Below, piece after piece: positions 7,381 through 14,139 of a stretch of 14,793 nt of DNA. The notes under the pieces were generated by a model that made no database searches, was not told the DNA's origin, and saw nothing but the letters and a program-made list of their open reading frames with translations. The stretch spans positions 1 to 14,793 of the forward strand of contig JAHEGF010000039.1 of assembly GCA_024645155.1 (NCBI GenBank), written 5' to 3'. Source of the DNA: Phyllobacteriaceae bacterium. Its GTDB lineage: Bacteria; Pseudomonadota; Alphaproteobacteria; Rhizobiales; Rhizobiaceae. A program made the position numbers and the translations under genes. Within the stretch, counting starts at the first letter, position 1. Each line of letters starts with the position of its first letter.

Positions 7381-8376
7381 ATGAAGAAACTACTTGGAGC
7401 CGTTTCGGCGCTCGCGATCTCGATGTATGCGGGCAATGCGATGGCGCAATGCGATGATGGCGAAATGGTCATCAAATTCAGCCACGTGGTTGCCGCAACA
7501 GGCCATCCTAAGGGTGATGCTGCGACAATGCTGGCCGAGCGTGTCAACAAGGACATGAACGGCAAGGCCTGCATGGAAGTGTTTGCCAACTCGACACTGT
7601 TCGACGATGACAAGGTGATGGAAGCGCTGCTGCTCGGCGACGTCCAGCTAGCTGCGCCTTCGCTGTCCAAGTTCGAGGCCTACACGTTGAAATACCGGCT
7701 GTTCGACTTGCCATTCCTGTTTGCAAGCCTCGACAATGTCGGAAAGTTCACCACCAGTGGCGACGGGAAAGCCCTTCTGACGGTCATGGAAGACCAGGGC
7801 TACACCGGCCTCGGCTACTGGATTTCCGGTCTCAAGCAGTTTTCGGCCAAGAAGCCGCTTCTGGTTCCAAGCGATGCCAACGGCCTGAAATTCCGGGTAC
7901 AGACCTCTGACGTGGCGGTCGCGATGATCGAAGCCATGGGTGCTTCGGCGCAGAAGCTGGCGTTCAAGGAAGTCTATGGCGCGCTGCAAACCGGCGTTGT
8001 CGACGGTCAGGAAAACTCCTGGTGCAACATCTACACCCAGAAATTCTTCGAGGTGCAGGATGGCATTACCGAAACCAACCACCAGACGCTGGCCTATTTG
8101 CTGGTAACCTCGACCGAGTGGCTCAAGGGGCTCGATCCCGAGATTCGCGATCAGTTCACCCAGATCGTTGATGAAGTCACACAGGCCGGAAACGACGCGG
8201 TTGCCGCCAAGGAAGCCGAATGCCGCCAGAAAATCCTGGATGCCAACGGCACGATCCGCGACCTTTCGCCGGAACAGCGTGCCGAATGGGTTTCCACGAT
8301 GAAGCCTGTCTGGGAGAAGTTCGAAGCCGATATTGGCAAGGACCTGATCGCCGCTGCTGCCGGCGCCGGCTCCTGA
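7381..8376 (+). CDS. dctP: TRAP transporter periplasmic solute-binding protein DctP
   Basis: DctP binds the substrate in the periplasm and hands it to the DctQM membrane complex, which is driven by the sodium or proton gradient instead of ATP. The protein has 331 residues, the family norm. A signal peptide covers residues 1-22 (hydrophobic GAVSALAISMYAG, cleavage after AMA). The mature protein shows IKFSHVVA, then NGLKFRVQTSDV with the conserved carboxylate-clamping Arg172, and KEVYGALQTGVVDGQENSW with Asn212. These last motifs closely resemble C4-dicarboxylate DctP proteins (succinate, fumarate, malate), so that substrate class is likely though not proven. It has a strong GGAGG and is the first gene after the sigma-54 promoter. 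A stem-loop follows it, consistent with higher expression than dctQM. Confidence 0.94.
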   Translation: MKKLLGAVSALAISMYAGNAMAQCDDGEMVIKFSHVVAATGHPKGDAATMLAERVNKDMNGKACMEVFANSTLFDDDKVMEALLLGDVQLAAPSLSKFEAYTLKYRLFDLPFLFASLDNVGKFTTSGDGKALLTVMEDQGYTGLGYWISGLKQFSAKKPLLVPSDANGLKFRVQTSDVAVAMIEAMGASAQKLAFKEVYGALQTGVVDGQENSWCNIYTQKFFEVQDGITETNHQTLAYLLVTSTEWLKGLDPEIRDQFTQIVDEVTQAGNDAVAAKEAECRQKILDANGTIRDLSPEQRAEWVSTMKPVWEKFEADIGKDLIAAAAGAGS

Positions 8377-8387
8377 CCTGATATTGC

Positions 8388-8415
8388 GAGAGGCGGCCGG
8401 TTGTGGCCGCCTCTC
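8388..8415 (+). other. Strong intercistronic stem-loop between dctP and dctQ
   Basis: GAGAGGCGGCC (8388-8398) and GGCCGCCTCTC (8405-8415) form a perfect 11-bp GC-rich stem with a 6-base loop, 11 bases after the dctP stop. No U-run follows, so it is not a standard terminator. Stem-loops placed after binding-protein genes are known to protect the upstream message from 3' exonucleases and to lower expression of the permease genes; that role fits here but is inferred. Confidence 0.7.
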
Positions 8416-8458
8416 CTGAATTTGATTGCATGCGTGACAACGTGCAATCCTGCAGTCC

Positions 8459-8467
8459 GGGGAGGGG
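8459..8467 (+). promoter_or_regulatory. Purine-rich ribosome binding site of dctQ
   Basis: GGGGAGGGG lies directly against the ATG at 8468 and about 8 bases (from its GGAGG) before the ATG at 8474. The spacing favours 8474 as the dctQ start; 8468 would add Met-Ala only. Confidence 0.6.
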
Positions 8468-8473
8468 ATGGCA

Positions 8474-9169
8474 ATGGCACTGTTGTGGCCGATAACGATA
8501 TTGCTGGTGATTATCGGCTTGCTGTTTGCCGCCGAACGCCGTTGGCCGGAAAAGGTCAACCGGATCGAAGAGAACTTTATCGCCGTTCTCATGGCACTGA
8601 TCACCATCGTTTCCTTTGTGCAGGTTATCGCGCGGTACGGTTTCAACACCGGCTGGAGCGGCGCGCTGGAATTTACCCGCATCCTGTTTGCATGGCTGAT
8701 CCTTTTCGGGATGAGTTTCGGCATCAAACACGGGATGCATCTTGGCGTCGACGCATTCATCCGGCTGCTGCCGCGTCCGCTGTTTCGCGGTGTCGCAATA
8801 TTCGGCGCGTTTTGCGCCTTTCTCTATGCGTTCATGCTGCTGCACGCGGGATGGCTTGTCTTGTTCGGTGCCGATGTGAACGCGAACTGGCGGCAAAGCG
8901 GCGCCATCGGATACTGGACGTTCATGTATGACCGTGGCACCGGCCTCGACGATCTGCGCTGGCCCGAATTCATCCAGGCGATGACTGGCACGCAGGAGCG
9001 CGTGCAGCGCTGGATCGCCTATCTCATGCTGCCGGTCGGTTTGTCGCTGCTGGCATTCCGGTCGCTGCAGGGCATGTTCGATATCATTGCCGGCCACCGC
9101 GACCTTTTGATCGCTGGCCACGAGGCCGAAGAACTCGTCGCCGAAAACAAAGACATCTTGAAGGACTGA
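8474..9169 (+). CDS. dctQ: TRAP transporter small permease subunit DctQ
   Basis: DctQ is the small membrane subunit that partners DctM in TRAP importers. The protein has 231 residues, longer than the common 160-200. Hydrophobic stretches lie at about 3-20, 35-55, 65-85, 104-131 and 180-205, so five helices are possible against the usual four. The family core is clear: WSGALEFTRILFAWLILFG (61-79) with its conserved acidic residue, followed by GIKHGMHLGVD. A polar loop of about 48 residues (131-178) before the last helix is unusually long. The C-terminal tail (about 206-231) is charged and helical. The start at 8474 is preferred on ribosome-site spacing. dctM follows after 5 bp, so the two are co-translated. 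Confidence 0.88.
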   Translation: MALLWPITILLVIIGLLFAAERRWPEKVNRIEENFIAVLMALITIVSFVQVIARYGFNTGWSGALEFTRILFAWLILFGMSFGIKHGMHLGVDAFIRLLPRPLFRGVAIFGAFCAFLYAFMLLHAGWLVLFGADVNANWRQSGAIGYWTFMYDRGTGLDDLRWPEFIQAMTGTQERVQRWIAYLMLPVGLSLLAFRSLQGMFDIIAGHRDLLIAGHEAEELVAENKDILKD

Positions 9170-9174
9170 CAGCC

Positions 9175-10791
9175 ATGGAAACAATCATCCTGTTCGTCCT
9201 TGTTCTGGGACTTCTGTTTCTCGGCGTGCCGGTGGCGGTCTCGCTTGGCCTGTCGTCGCTCATCATCATTGCGTTTTTCTCGCAGGACTCGATGTCGTCG
9301 GTGGCGCTGCAACTGTTTACCGCCTCGCAGAACTACACGTTGCTGGCCATCCCATTCTTCATCCTTGCCTCGGCATTCATGTCGACCGGCGGCGTTGCCA
9401 AGCGCATCATCCGGTTTGCGATTGCCTCGGTCGGCCATTTCCGTGGCGGGCTGGCGATGGCAAGTGTTCTGGCCTGCATGATGTTTGCAGCATTGTCGGG
9501 TTCATCGCCTGCGACGGTGGTTGCAATCGGTACCATCGCCATCGCCGGTATGCGCCAGGTCGGCTATTCCAAGGAATTCGCTGCCGGTATCATCGCCAAT
9601 GCGGGTACGCTGGGCATTCTGATTCCGCCGTCAATTGTCATGGTGGTCTATGCGGCGGCAACCAATGTTTCGGTCGGGCGCATGTTTCTTGCCGGCATTG
9701 TTCCGGGTCTGGTTGCCGGCCTGATGCTGATGGGCGCGATATACGTGATGGCACGCCGGCGAAATCTTCCAGCCGAACCGTGGAAGGGCTTCAGCGAAAT
9801 ACTGGACGGCGGCAAGGAAGCCGGTTGGGGACTGTTTCTCATCATCATCATTCTCGGCGGTATCTATGGCGGCGTCTTTACGCCGACGGAGGCGGCAGCG
9901 GTGGCCGCGGTCTATTCCTTTTTCGTGGCGCTGTTCGTCTATCGCGACATGGGCCCGATGCGCGACGTGCGCTGGGTCCAGGAGAGCGACAGCCGCCGGG
10001 CGCGTACCGGCTTCAAGGCGCTCGTCTACGGCTTCGGCTTCCTGTTTGTGTGGATGATCCTGTCGTTTTTTGCGACCAAGGATGGCGGGATCAGTTTTTC
10101 CGGCCGGCTGATGCTCGGCACGGTACTGTCGCTCGCCGTTTTCATCTCCTACTCGCTGTGGCGTGACCCGGAGACAAGCCTTGCGCGCATCCCCGGTTCG
10201 CTGGCGGCATCGGCACCGATCTGGGGGCGCAATTTCTCGCTTATCGGCCGAAATTTCTTCGGCTGCTTCCTGGGTGACGACACACGCAAGGTCATGGTCG
10301 ACGCATCGAAAACGACGATCATGCTGATGTTCATTATCGTCAATGCGCTGCTGTTTGCCCATGTGCTGACATCGGAACGGATACCGGACGCAATTGCAGC
10401 GCTGATGCTCGATTTCGGCTTCACCTGGTTCACATTCCTGATTGCCGTCAACATCCTGCTGTTGCTCGGCGGCCAGTTCATGGAACCATCCGGCCTGCTG
10501 CTGATCGTGGCGCCGGTGGTATTTCCGATCGCCATCGAACTGGGCGTCGACCCGGTTCATCTCGGCATCATCATGGTCGTCAACATGGAAATCGGCATGA
10601 TCACGCCGCCGATCGGGCTCAACCTGTTTGTCACCTCCGGCATTACCGGTATGAGCCTCATTCAGGTCGTGCGCGCAGCCGCCCCGTTTGTCGCGGTGCT
10701 GTTTGTGTTCCTGATCCTCGTCACCTACATGCCGATCCTGTCGACCTGGTTGCCCTACAGCCTGATGGGGCCGGAGATCGTTACCCAGTAG
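9175..10791 (+). CDS. dctM: TRAP transporter large permease subunit DctM, with a central insertion
   Basis: DctM is the ion-coupled transport subunit of the TRAP importer. The protein has 538 residues, whereas typical DctM has about 425-450. Family motifs are intact: LGVPVAVSLGL near the N-terminus, LLAIPFFILASAFM (56-69), ALSGSSPATVVAIG (106-119), NAGTLGILIPPSIVMVVY (142-159), GGVFTPTEAAAVAAVY (232-247), and the C-terminal half with GGQFMEPSG (432-440) and MITPPIGLNLFV (475-486). The extra length is one block at about 260-368, between the TPTEAAA helix and the segment RKVMVDASKTTIMLMFI that normally follows closely. The block holds two hydrophobic stretches (about 281-300 and 310-328) plus polar linkers. 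Reading frame and base usage are unbroken through it, so this looks like a subfamily trait and not an assembly error. AAGGA lies about 9 bases before the ATG. Confidence 0.94.
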   Translation: METIILFVLVLGLLFLGVPVAVSLGLSSLIIIAFFSQDSMSSVALQLFTASQNYTLLAIPFFILASAFMSTGGVAKRIIRFAIASVGHFRGGLAMASVLACMMFAALSGSSPATVVAIGTIAIAGMRQVGYSKEFAAGIIANAGTLGILIPPSIVMVVYAAATNVSVGRMFLAGIVPGLVAGLMLMGAIYVMARRRNLPAEPWKGFSEILDGGKEAGWGLFLIIIILGGIYGGVFTPTEAAAVAAVYSFFVALFVYRDMGPMRDVRWVQESDSRRARTGFKALVYGFGFLFVWMILSFFATKDGGISFSGRLMLGTVLSLAVFISYSLWRDPETSLARIPGSLAASAPIWGRNFSLIGRNFFGCFLGDDTRKVMVDASKTTIMLMFIIVNALLFAHVLTSERIPDAIAALMLDFGFTWFTFLIAVNILLLLGGQFMEPSGLLLIVAPVVFPIAIELGVDPVHLGIIMVVNMEIGMITPPIGLNLFVTSGITGMSLIQVVRAAAPFVAVLFVFLILVTYMPILSTWLPYSLMGPEIVTQ

Positions 10792-10883
10792 GACAGCGCG
10801 GCGCGGGTTAACACAATTTTAATAAAATGCGCGCAGCATTTGGGGGAATGGGTCAGCTTTCTCCTCCCAGGCTGGTCCAAATT
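10792..10883 (+). other. dctM 3' untranslated stretch, no gene
   Basis: No coding frame is credible here. The only structure seen is a weak inverted repeat, AAATGC (10825-10830) with GCATTT (10836-10841), inside an AT-rich patch (about 10810-10828). It is probably the 3' leader to the terminator of the TRAP operon. Confidence 0.4.
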
Positions 10884-10911
10884 GGGCGGCATCGCAAGAG
10901 CCGCCCTTTTT
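10884..10911 (+). terminator. Rho-independent terminator of the dctPQM operon
   Basis: GGGCGGC (10884-10890) and GCCGCCC (10900-10906) form a perfect 7-bp stem with a 9-base loop, followed at once by TTTTT (10907-10911). It lies 92 bases after the dctM stop. The convergent aminotransferase ends 44 bp further on; read from that strand the stem is followed only by AATTT, so it would be a weak terminator there. Confidence 0.85.
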
Positions 10912-10954
10912 CGCCGCCACGGCATTGTTCCCGCCATCTGGTCAGTTTCGGCAA

Positions 10955-12127
10955 TCAGCGGCGCGTCAGAAATTCGCCGATCCGGATGATCGCGGCTTCG
11001 ATGTTTTCCTCGGAGTTGGCGCAGGAAAGCCGGATATAGCCTTCGCCCAAAATACCGAAATCCGGCCCGCCGATCAGGGCCACACCGGCATCCTCAAGCA
11101 GTGCCGACGCAAGTTTCTTGGCTTTCCAGCCGGTATCCTTGATGTTGGGAAAGGCGTAAAAGGCGCCTTTCGGCGTCGCGCAACGGATACCCGGGATGGC
11201 GTTCATCCGTTCTGTAACAAGCAGGCGGCGGCGGTCGAAGGCAGCCAGCATTTCTGCAACCTGATCCTGCGGACCATCGATTGCCGCGATGCCGGCAAAC
11301 TGGCTCGGGGCATTGACACATGACCAGCAATTGACAGCCAGCTTGCGCACATTGTCGATGAGGCCGTCCGGCCAAACCGACCAGCCCAGCCGCCAGCCGG
11401 TCATGGCCCAGGTTTTTGACCAGCCATTGAGGATAATCAGGCGGTCGGCAATCGACGGATAGGTGAGCAGCGATGTGTGTTTTTCACCGTCATAGGTCAT
11501 GACATCGTAGATTTCATCCGACATGACGGCCACATGCGGATGATCTGCAAGACCGGCAACAAGCTTGTCGATTTCGGCCTTCGGCGTTACCCCGCCGGTC
11601 GGGTTGGCCGGCGAATTGAGGATCAGCAACCGGGTTTGCGGCGTGATCAGCGACAGGGTTTCATCTGCGGAAAAGGCAAAGCCATTTTCCTCGCGGACCG
11701 GCACCGGGACAGGTTTGGCGCCTGTGAATTCGATCATTGAGCGGTAAATAGGAAAGCCCGGATCCGGATAGAGGATTTCCGTTCCCGGCTCGCCAAACAT
11801 GACGATTGCCGCAAACATGGTCGGTTTGCCGCCGGGCATGATCATGATGTTGTCAGGTGAAACATCTTCGCCGGTCATGGTCGAAATGCGCCGGCAGACC
11901 GCTTCCCGGCAGGCAAGAATGCCGTTTGCCGCCGTGTAGCCGTGATGTCCGTCACGCAGCGCCTTGACCGCCGCCTCGACGATGTGACCGGGTGTCTTGA
12001 AGTCGGGCTGGCCAATGCCGAGATTGATGATGTCCCGGCCCTTTTGTGCAAGTGCCGTGGCGCGCGCCAGAACGGCGAATGCATTTTCCTCGCCGATGCG
12101 GTCAAAGGCGGCAACTGTTTTCAGCAT
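10955..12127 (-). CDS. PLP-dependent class I/II aminotransferase
   Basis: This is a cytoplasmic aminotransferase of the aspartate-aminotransferase fold (class I), transferring an amino group between an amino acid and a 2-oxo acid. The protein has 390 residues, normal for the group. It shows NLGIGQPDF (35-43) at the N-terminal substrate region, NSPANPTGG (171-179), SDEIYDVM (203-210) with the Asp and Tyr that contact PLP, and NGWSKTWAMTGWRLGW (234-249) with the PLP-binding Lys238. GYIRLSCANS near the C-terminus carries the Arg that holds the substrate carboxylate. The frame stays open back to 12535, but that extension is low-complexity antisense to the GNAT gene, and homologous sequence begins at MLKTVAAFDRIG, so I start at 12127. 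The substrate is unknown. It ends convergent to the TRAP operon and is divergent from the acetyltransferase. Confidence 0.92.
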   Translation of the reverse strand: MLKTVAAFDRIGEENAFAVLARATALAQKGRDIINLGIGQPDFKTPGHIVEAAVKALRDGHHGYTAANGILACREAVCRRISTMTGEDVSPDNIMIMPGGKPTMFAAIVMFGEPGTEILYPDPGFPIYRSMIEFTGAKPVPVPVREENGFAFSADETLSLITPQTRLLILNSPANPTGGVTPKAEIDKLVAGLADHPHVAVMSDEIYDVMTYDGEKHTSLLTYPSIADRLIILNGWSKTWAMTGWRLGWSVWPDGLIDNVRKLAVNCWSCVNAPSQFAGIAAIDGPQDQVAEMLAAFDRRRLLVTERMNAIPGIRCATPKGAFYAFPNIKDTGWKAKKLASALLEDAGVALIGGPDFGILGEGYIRLSCANSEENIEAAIIRIGEFLTRR

Positions 12128-12189
12128 GGGTACAATTCCGTGATTGAGTTTGTATCCCGCTTCATGTCTTATCCGCGCAACAAATACAA
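12128..12189. promoter_or_regulatory. Divergent promoter region, aminotransferase and GNAT gene
   Basis: These 62 bp separate two divergent genes and must hold both promoters unless one starts inside a neighbour. On the + strand, TTGAGT (12144-12149) and TCTTAT (12167-12172) match the sigma-70 boxes 4/6 each with a 17-bp spacer, which would give a leader of only about 10 bases before ATG 12190. On the - strand, TTGCGC (12180-12175) with GATACA (12156-12151) at 18 bp is a poor candidate. Neither is strong. Confidence 0.3.
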
Positions 12190-12888
12190 ATGGCGATATT
12201 GAAGATGACTGATGGCGATCTGAGCAACTGGCAGGGATGTACGGTCCCGGAAGTTCCGAAGGAGAAGGGCCGCTACATCGGCATTGCGCCCTTTGGCGGC
12301 GCCGAAGACGGGTTGAAGTTGTGGGAGGCGTTCGGCGGTTCGGCCACCAATGAGCTGATCCGGTATTTCCCCAATCCGGTTTACGAGCGCGGCGAACAGT
12401 TTGCCGATTGGCTCGTTGGTGTGCAAAAGGACTGGCGAACGGCACTGTTTGAGGACCTTGAAACCGGTGCGCCGGTCGGGATGGCAAGCTACATGCGCAT
12501 CGATGCAGCCAATGGATCGGTGGAAGTGGGTTCAATCGTCCATGGCCCGTCCATGGCCCGGAGCCCGGCAGCTACCGAAGGCCAGTACCTGCTTGCACGC
12601 CATGTCTTCGAAGAGCTTGGTTACCGGCGCTACGAGTGGAAATGCAACAATGCAAACGAGGCCTCGAAACGGTCGGCGATACGGCTCGGTTTTACCTATG
12701 AAGGCCTGTTTCGCCAGCATATTGTAGCCAAGGGCCGGAATCGAGACACGGCATGGTATTCGATCATAGACAGGGAATGGCCATCGCTTCGGGCGGCTTT
12801 CGAATCCTGGCTTGCGCCATCGAACTTCGATGCATCCGGCGACCAGTTAAAACGGCTCGAGGAATTTCGTGAGACAGCCAGTTGCTGA
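12190..12888 (+). CDS. GNAT-family N-acetyltransferase (RimJ/RimL-like)
   Basis: This is a probable acetyl-CoA-dependent N-acetyltransferase of the RimJ/RimL-type GNAT group, 232 residues. The fold is supported by the order of elements: VGMASYMRIDAANGSVEVGSI (about 97-117) as the central strands, with the acidic residue-rich strand typical of the group; then the region before the cofactor helix, ATEGQYLLARHVFEELGY (128-145); and KCNNANEASKRSAIRLGF with EGLFRQH (150-177), the classic RimJ/L ending in which neighbours Asn and Ser-Arg-x-x-x-x-x-Gly-Phe precede the changed strand. The acceptor is unknown. ATG 12190 has no clear Shine-Dalgarno; ATG 12205 (six codons in) is an alternative start. 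It is divergent from the aminotransferase and 22 bp before a small membrane protein on the same strand. Confidence 0.87.
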   Translation: MAILKMTDGDLSNWQGCTVPEVPKEKGRYIGIAPFGGAEDGLKLWEAFGGSATNELIRYFPNPVYERGEQFADWLVGVQKDWRTALFEDLETGAPVGMASYMRIDAANGSVEVGSIVHGPSMARSPAATEGQYLLARHVFEELGYRRYEWKCNNANEASKRSAIRLGFTYEGLFRQHIVAKGRNRDTAWYSIIDREWPSLRAAFESWLAPSNFDASGDQLKRLEEFRETASC

Positions 12889-12899
12889 TGCTGTTGGAC

Positions 12900-12903
12900 A
12901 GGA
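12900..12903 (+). promoter_or_regulatory. Ribosome binding site deciding the small membrane protein start
   Basis: AGGA (within CAGGAAG) lies 7 bases before GTG 12911. This favours that start over the in-frame GTG at 12869, which overlaps the GNAT gene and has no comparable site. Confidence 0.6.
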
Positions 12904-12910
12904 AGTGCCC

Positions 12911-13123
12911 GTGAGCGAGAACACAAACAACCGCAATGCTCTCATCGCTGCGGCAGTCATCCTGGGCGGATTTGGACTGACCGCCTTCTACCTGCCCACG
13001 ATCATGATGGCAGTCGGAGAATATTCGGCGGCTGCCGCCGCCATCGTCGCAATCGGTTTTGTAGCCGCGTTTTTTCTCATCTTCTGGCTGCGCGGGCGAA
13101 AGCGCAACAGGGACGGCCAGTAA
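12911..13123 (+). CDS. Small two-helix membrane protein of unknown function
   Basis: This is a 70-residue protein that I do not recognise as a named family. From the GTG at 12911 it reads MSENTNNRN, then a hydrophobic segment ALIAAAVILGGFGLTAFYL (about 10-28), a short PTIMMAVGEYS linker, a second hydrophobic segment (about 40-59, rich in Ala, Val and Phe), and a basic tail WLRGRKRNRDGQ. Positive-inside rules place both ends in the cytoplasm. The ribosome site, sensible topology and clean stop argue that it is real, and the opposite-strand frame overlapping it is not. It follows the GNAT gene by 22 bp, so it is probably co-transcribed; no functional link is visible. It ends 4 bp from the convergent NicO gene with no terminator between them. 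Confidence 0.72.
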   Translation: MSENTNNRNALIAAAVILGGFGLTAFYLPTIMMAVGEYSAAAAAIVAIGFVAAFFLIFWLRGRKRNRDGQ

Positions 13124-13127
13124 GCTG

Positions 13128-14135
13128 TCAGCCGCTGAGCGATGCGGCAAGAAGCACAATGCCAAGCACCATGACAATCGCGGCACCGGAAATCTCGATA
13201 GCATTGTGCACACGTGCGGCAATTATGCCGCCGCCGGAAAGCGAGACGGCGACATGCTTGGCAGTTACAGCCAAAGTCGCAAAACCCGAGACCGTCAGGG
13301 CAGTGCCCACGGCCATCGCAAGAACGGAAACCACACCCGGTAGCCACAGCCCGTTCAGGAAGGAAAAGGTCAGCACGATCAGGGCGCCGGAACAGGGTCT
13401 AATCCCCACGGCGGCCACGGCTGACCATGCGGTTTTCCACTTGAACCCGGTACCGCTCAACAGGGCCGGGTCGGGCGCATGGGAGTGTCCGCAAGTGCTG
13501 CAGGTGCTGCCGTCATCGTGATGGTGGTACCGGGGATGTTCATCGTGATGATGGCCGGGAGCAACACTTGCAGCGGAGGACAGGCGAACCGGATGCAGGA
13601 TCATTGCGGCCTTGCGCCACAGCAGCCACGCGCCGAACAGGGCGATCAGCAGATAACTCGATACCTCCAGAAACCTGGTCGCATTGGTCATGGTTACCGA
13701 CGAGCCGCGCAACACGAGAAATGCCGCACTGATTACCACTAGTGCTGTCAGCGCCTGCAGAAGGGCCGAAACAAATGACAGTATAACGCCACGGCGCAAT
13801 GCCGCTTCGTTTGCCAGCATGTAGGACGATATTACCGCCTTGCCGTGGCCGGGACCCGCGGCATGAAACACGCCATAGGCAAACGATAACGCGATGAGCG
13901 GCAGGGGACTGGCACTACCTTCGCGCATCGCTTTCAATGCTTCGGTCAGGTCACGATAGAAACCCTGTTGCAGCATGTTGATCCACGCCAGAAACCCGCC
14001 GAACAGCCCGTTCGCAGGGATCGTGGCTTCATTGCTGCCAATGCCCAGCGAACTGCGCGCGAAAGCAACGTTTGCAATCACCAGCACCGCGAGAACGGCC
14101 AGCGGCAGCGGACGGGTCCTATGCAAACCCTTCAT
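13128..14135 (-). CDS. NicO/RcnA-family nickel/cobalt transport permease with His-rich loop
   Basis: This is an inner-membrane divalent-metal (Ni/Co) permease of the NicO/RcnA superfamily, 335 residues with about six or seven helices. The family motif HAAGPGHGKAVISSY (91-105) is intact, as is GIRPCSGALIVL (244-255) in a later helix. The cytoplasmic loop at about 194-220 is strongly metal-binding in look: HHH (195-197), H200, HHH (204-206), C-x-x-C (212-215), H217 and H219. An N-terminal hydrophobic segment (about 10-26) could be a signal or the first helix. The ATG at 14135 is preferred over 14174 because it sits 4 bp after the stop of the DUF1007 gene with a GGAG 9 bases upstream. Whether it imports or exports cannot be told; RcnA exports, while paired NicO/DUF1007 loci are often thought of as uptake. 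Confidence 0.88.
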   Translation of the reverse strand: MKGLHRTRPLPLAVLAVLVIANVAFARSSLGIGSNEATIPANGLFGGFLAWINMLQQGFYRDLTEALKAMREGSASPLPLIALSFAYGVFHAAGPGHGKAVISSYMLANEAALRRGVILSFVSALLQALTALVVISAAFLVLRGSSVTMTNATRFLEVSSYLLIALFGAWLLWRKAAMILHPVRLSSAASVAPGHHHDEHPRYHHHDDGSTCSTCGHSHAPDPALLSGTGFKWKTAWSAVAAVGIRPCSGALIVLTFSFLNGLWLPGVVSVLAMAVGTALTVSGFATLAVTAKHVAVSLSGGGIIAARVHNAIEISGAAIVMVLGIVLLAASLSG

Positions 14136-14139
14136 CCGG

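Noticed and set aside
7648..8760. Long - strand frame of 370 codons opposite dctP and dctQ
   Set aside because: It is a mirror of strong codon bias in dctP/dctQ; it shows no family motifs and spans an intergenic stem-loop.
9631..10560. Long - strand frame of 309 codons opposite dctM
   Set aside because: Its composition is His/Gln/Asp-rich, typical of the antisense of a membrane protein, and it lies entirely inside a certain gene.
12128..12535. N-terminal extension of the aminotransferase to 526 residues
   Set aside because: The added 136 residues are antisense to the well-supported GNAT gene, rich in Arg, Pro and Ser, and precede the normal family N-terminus.
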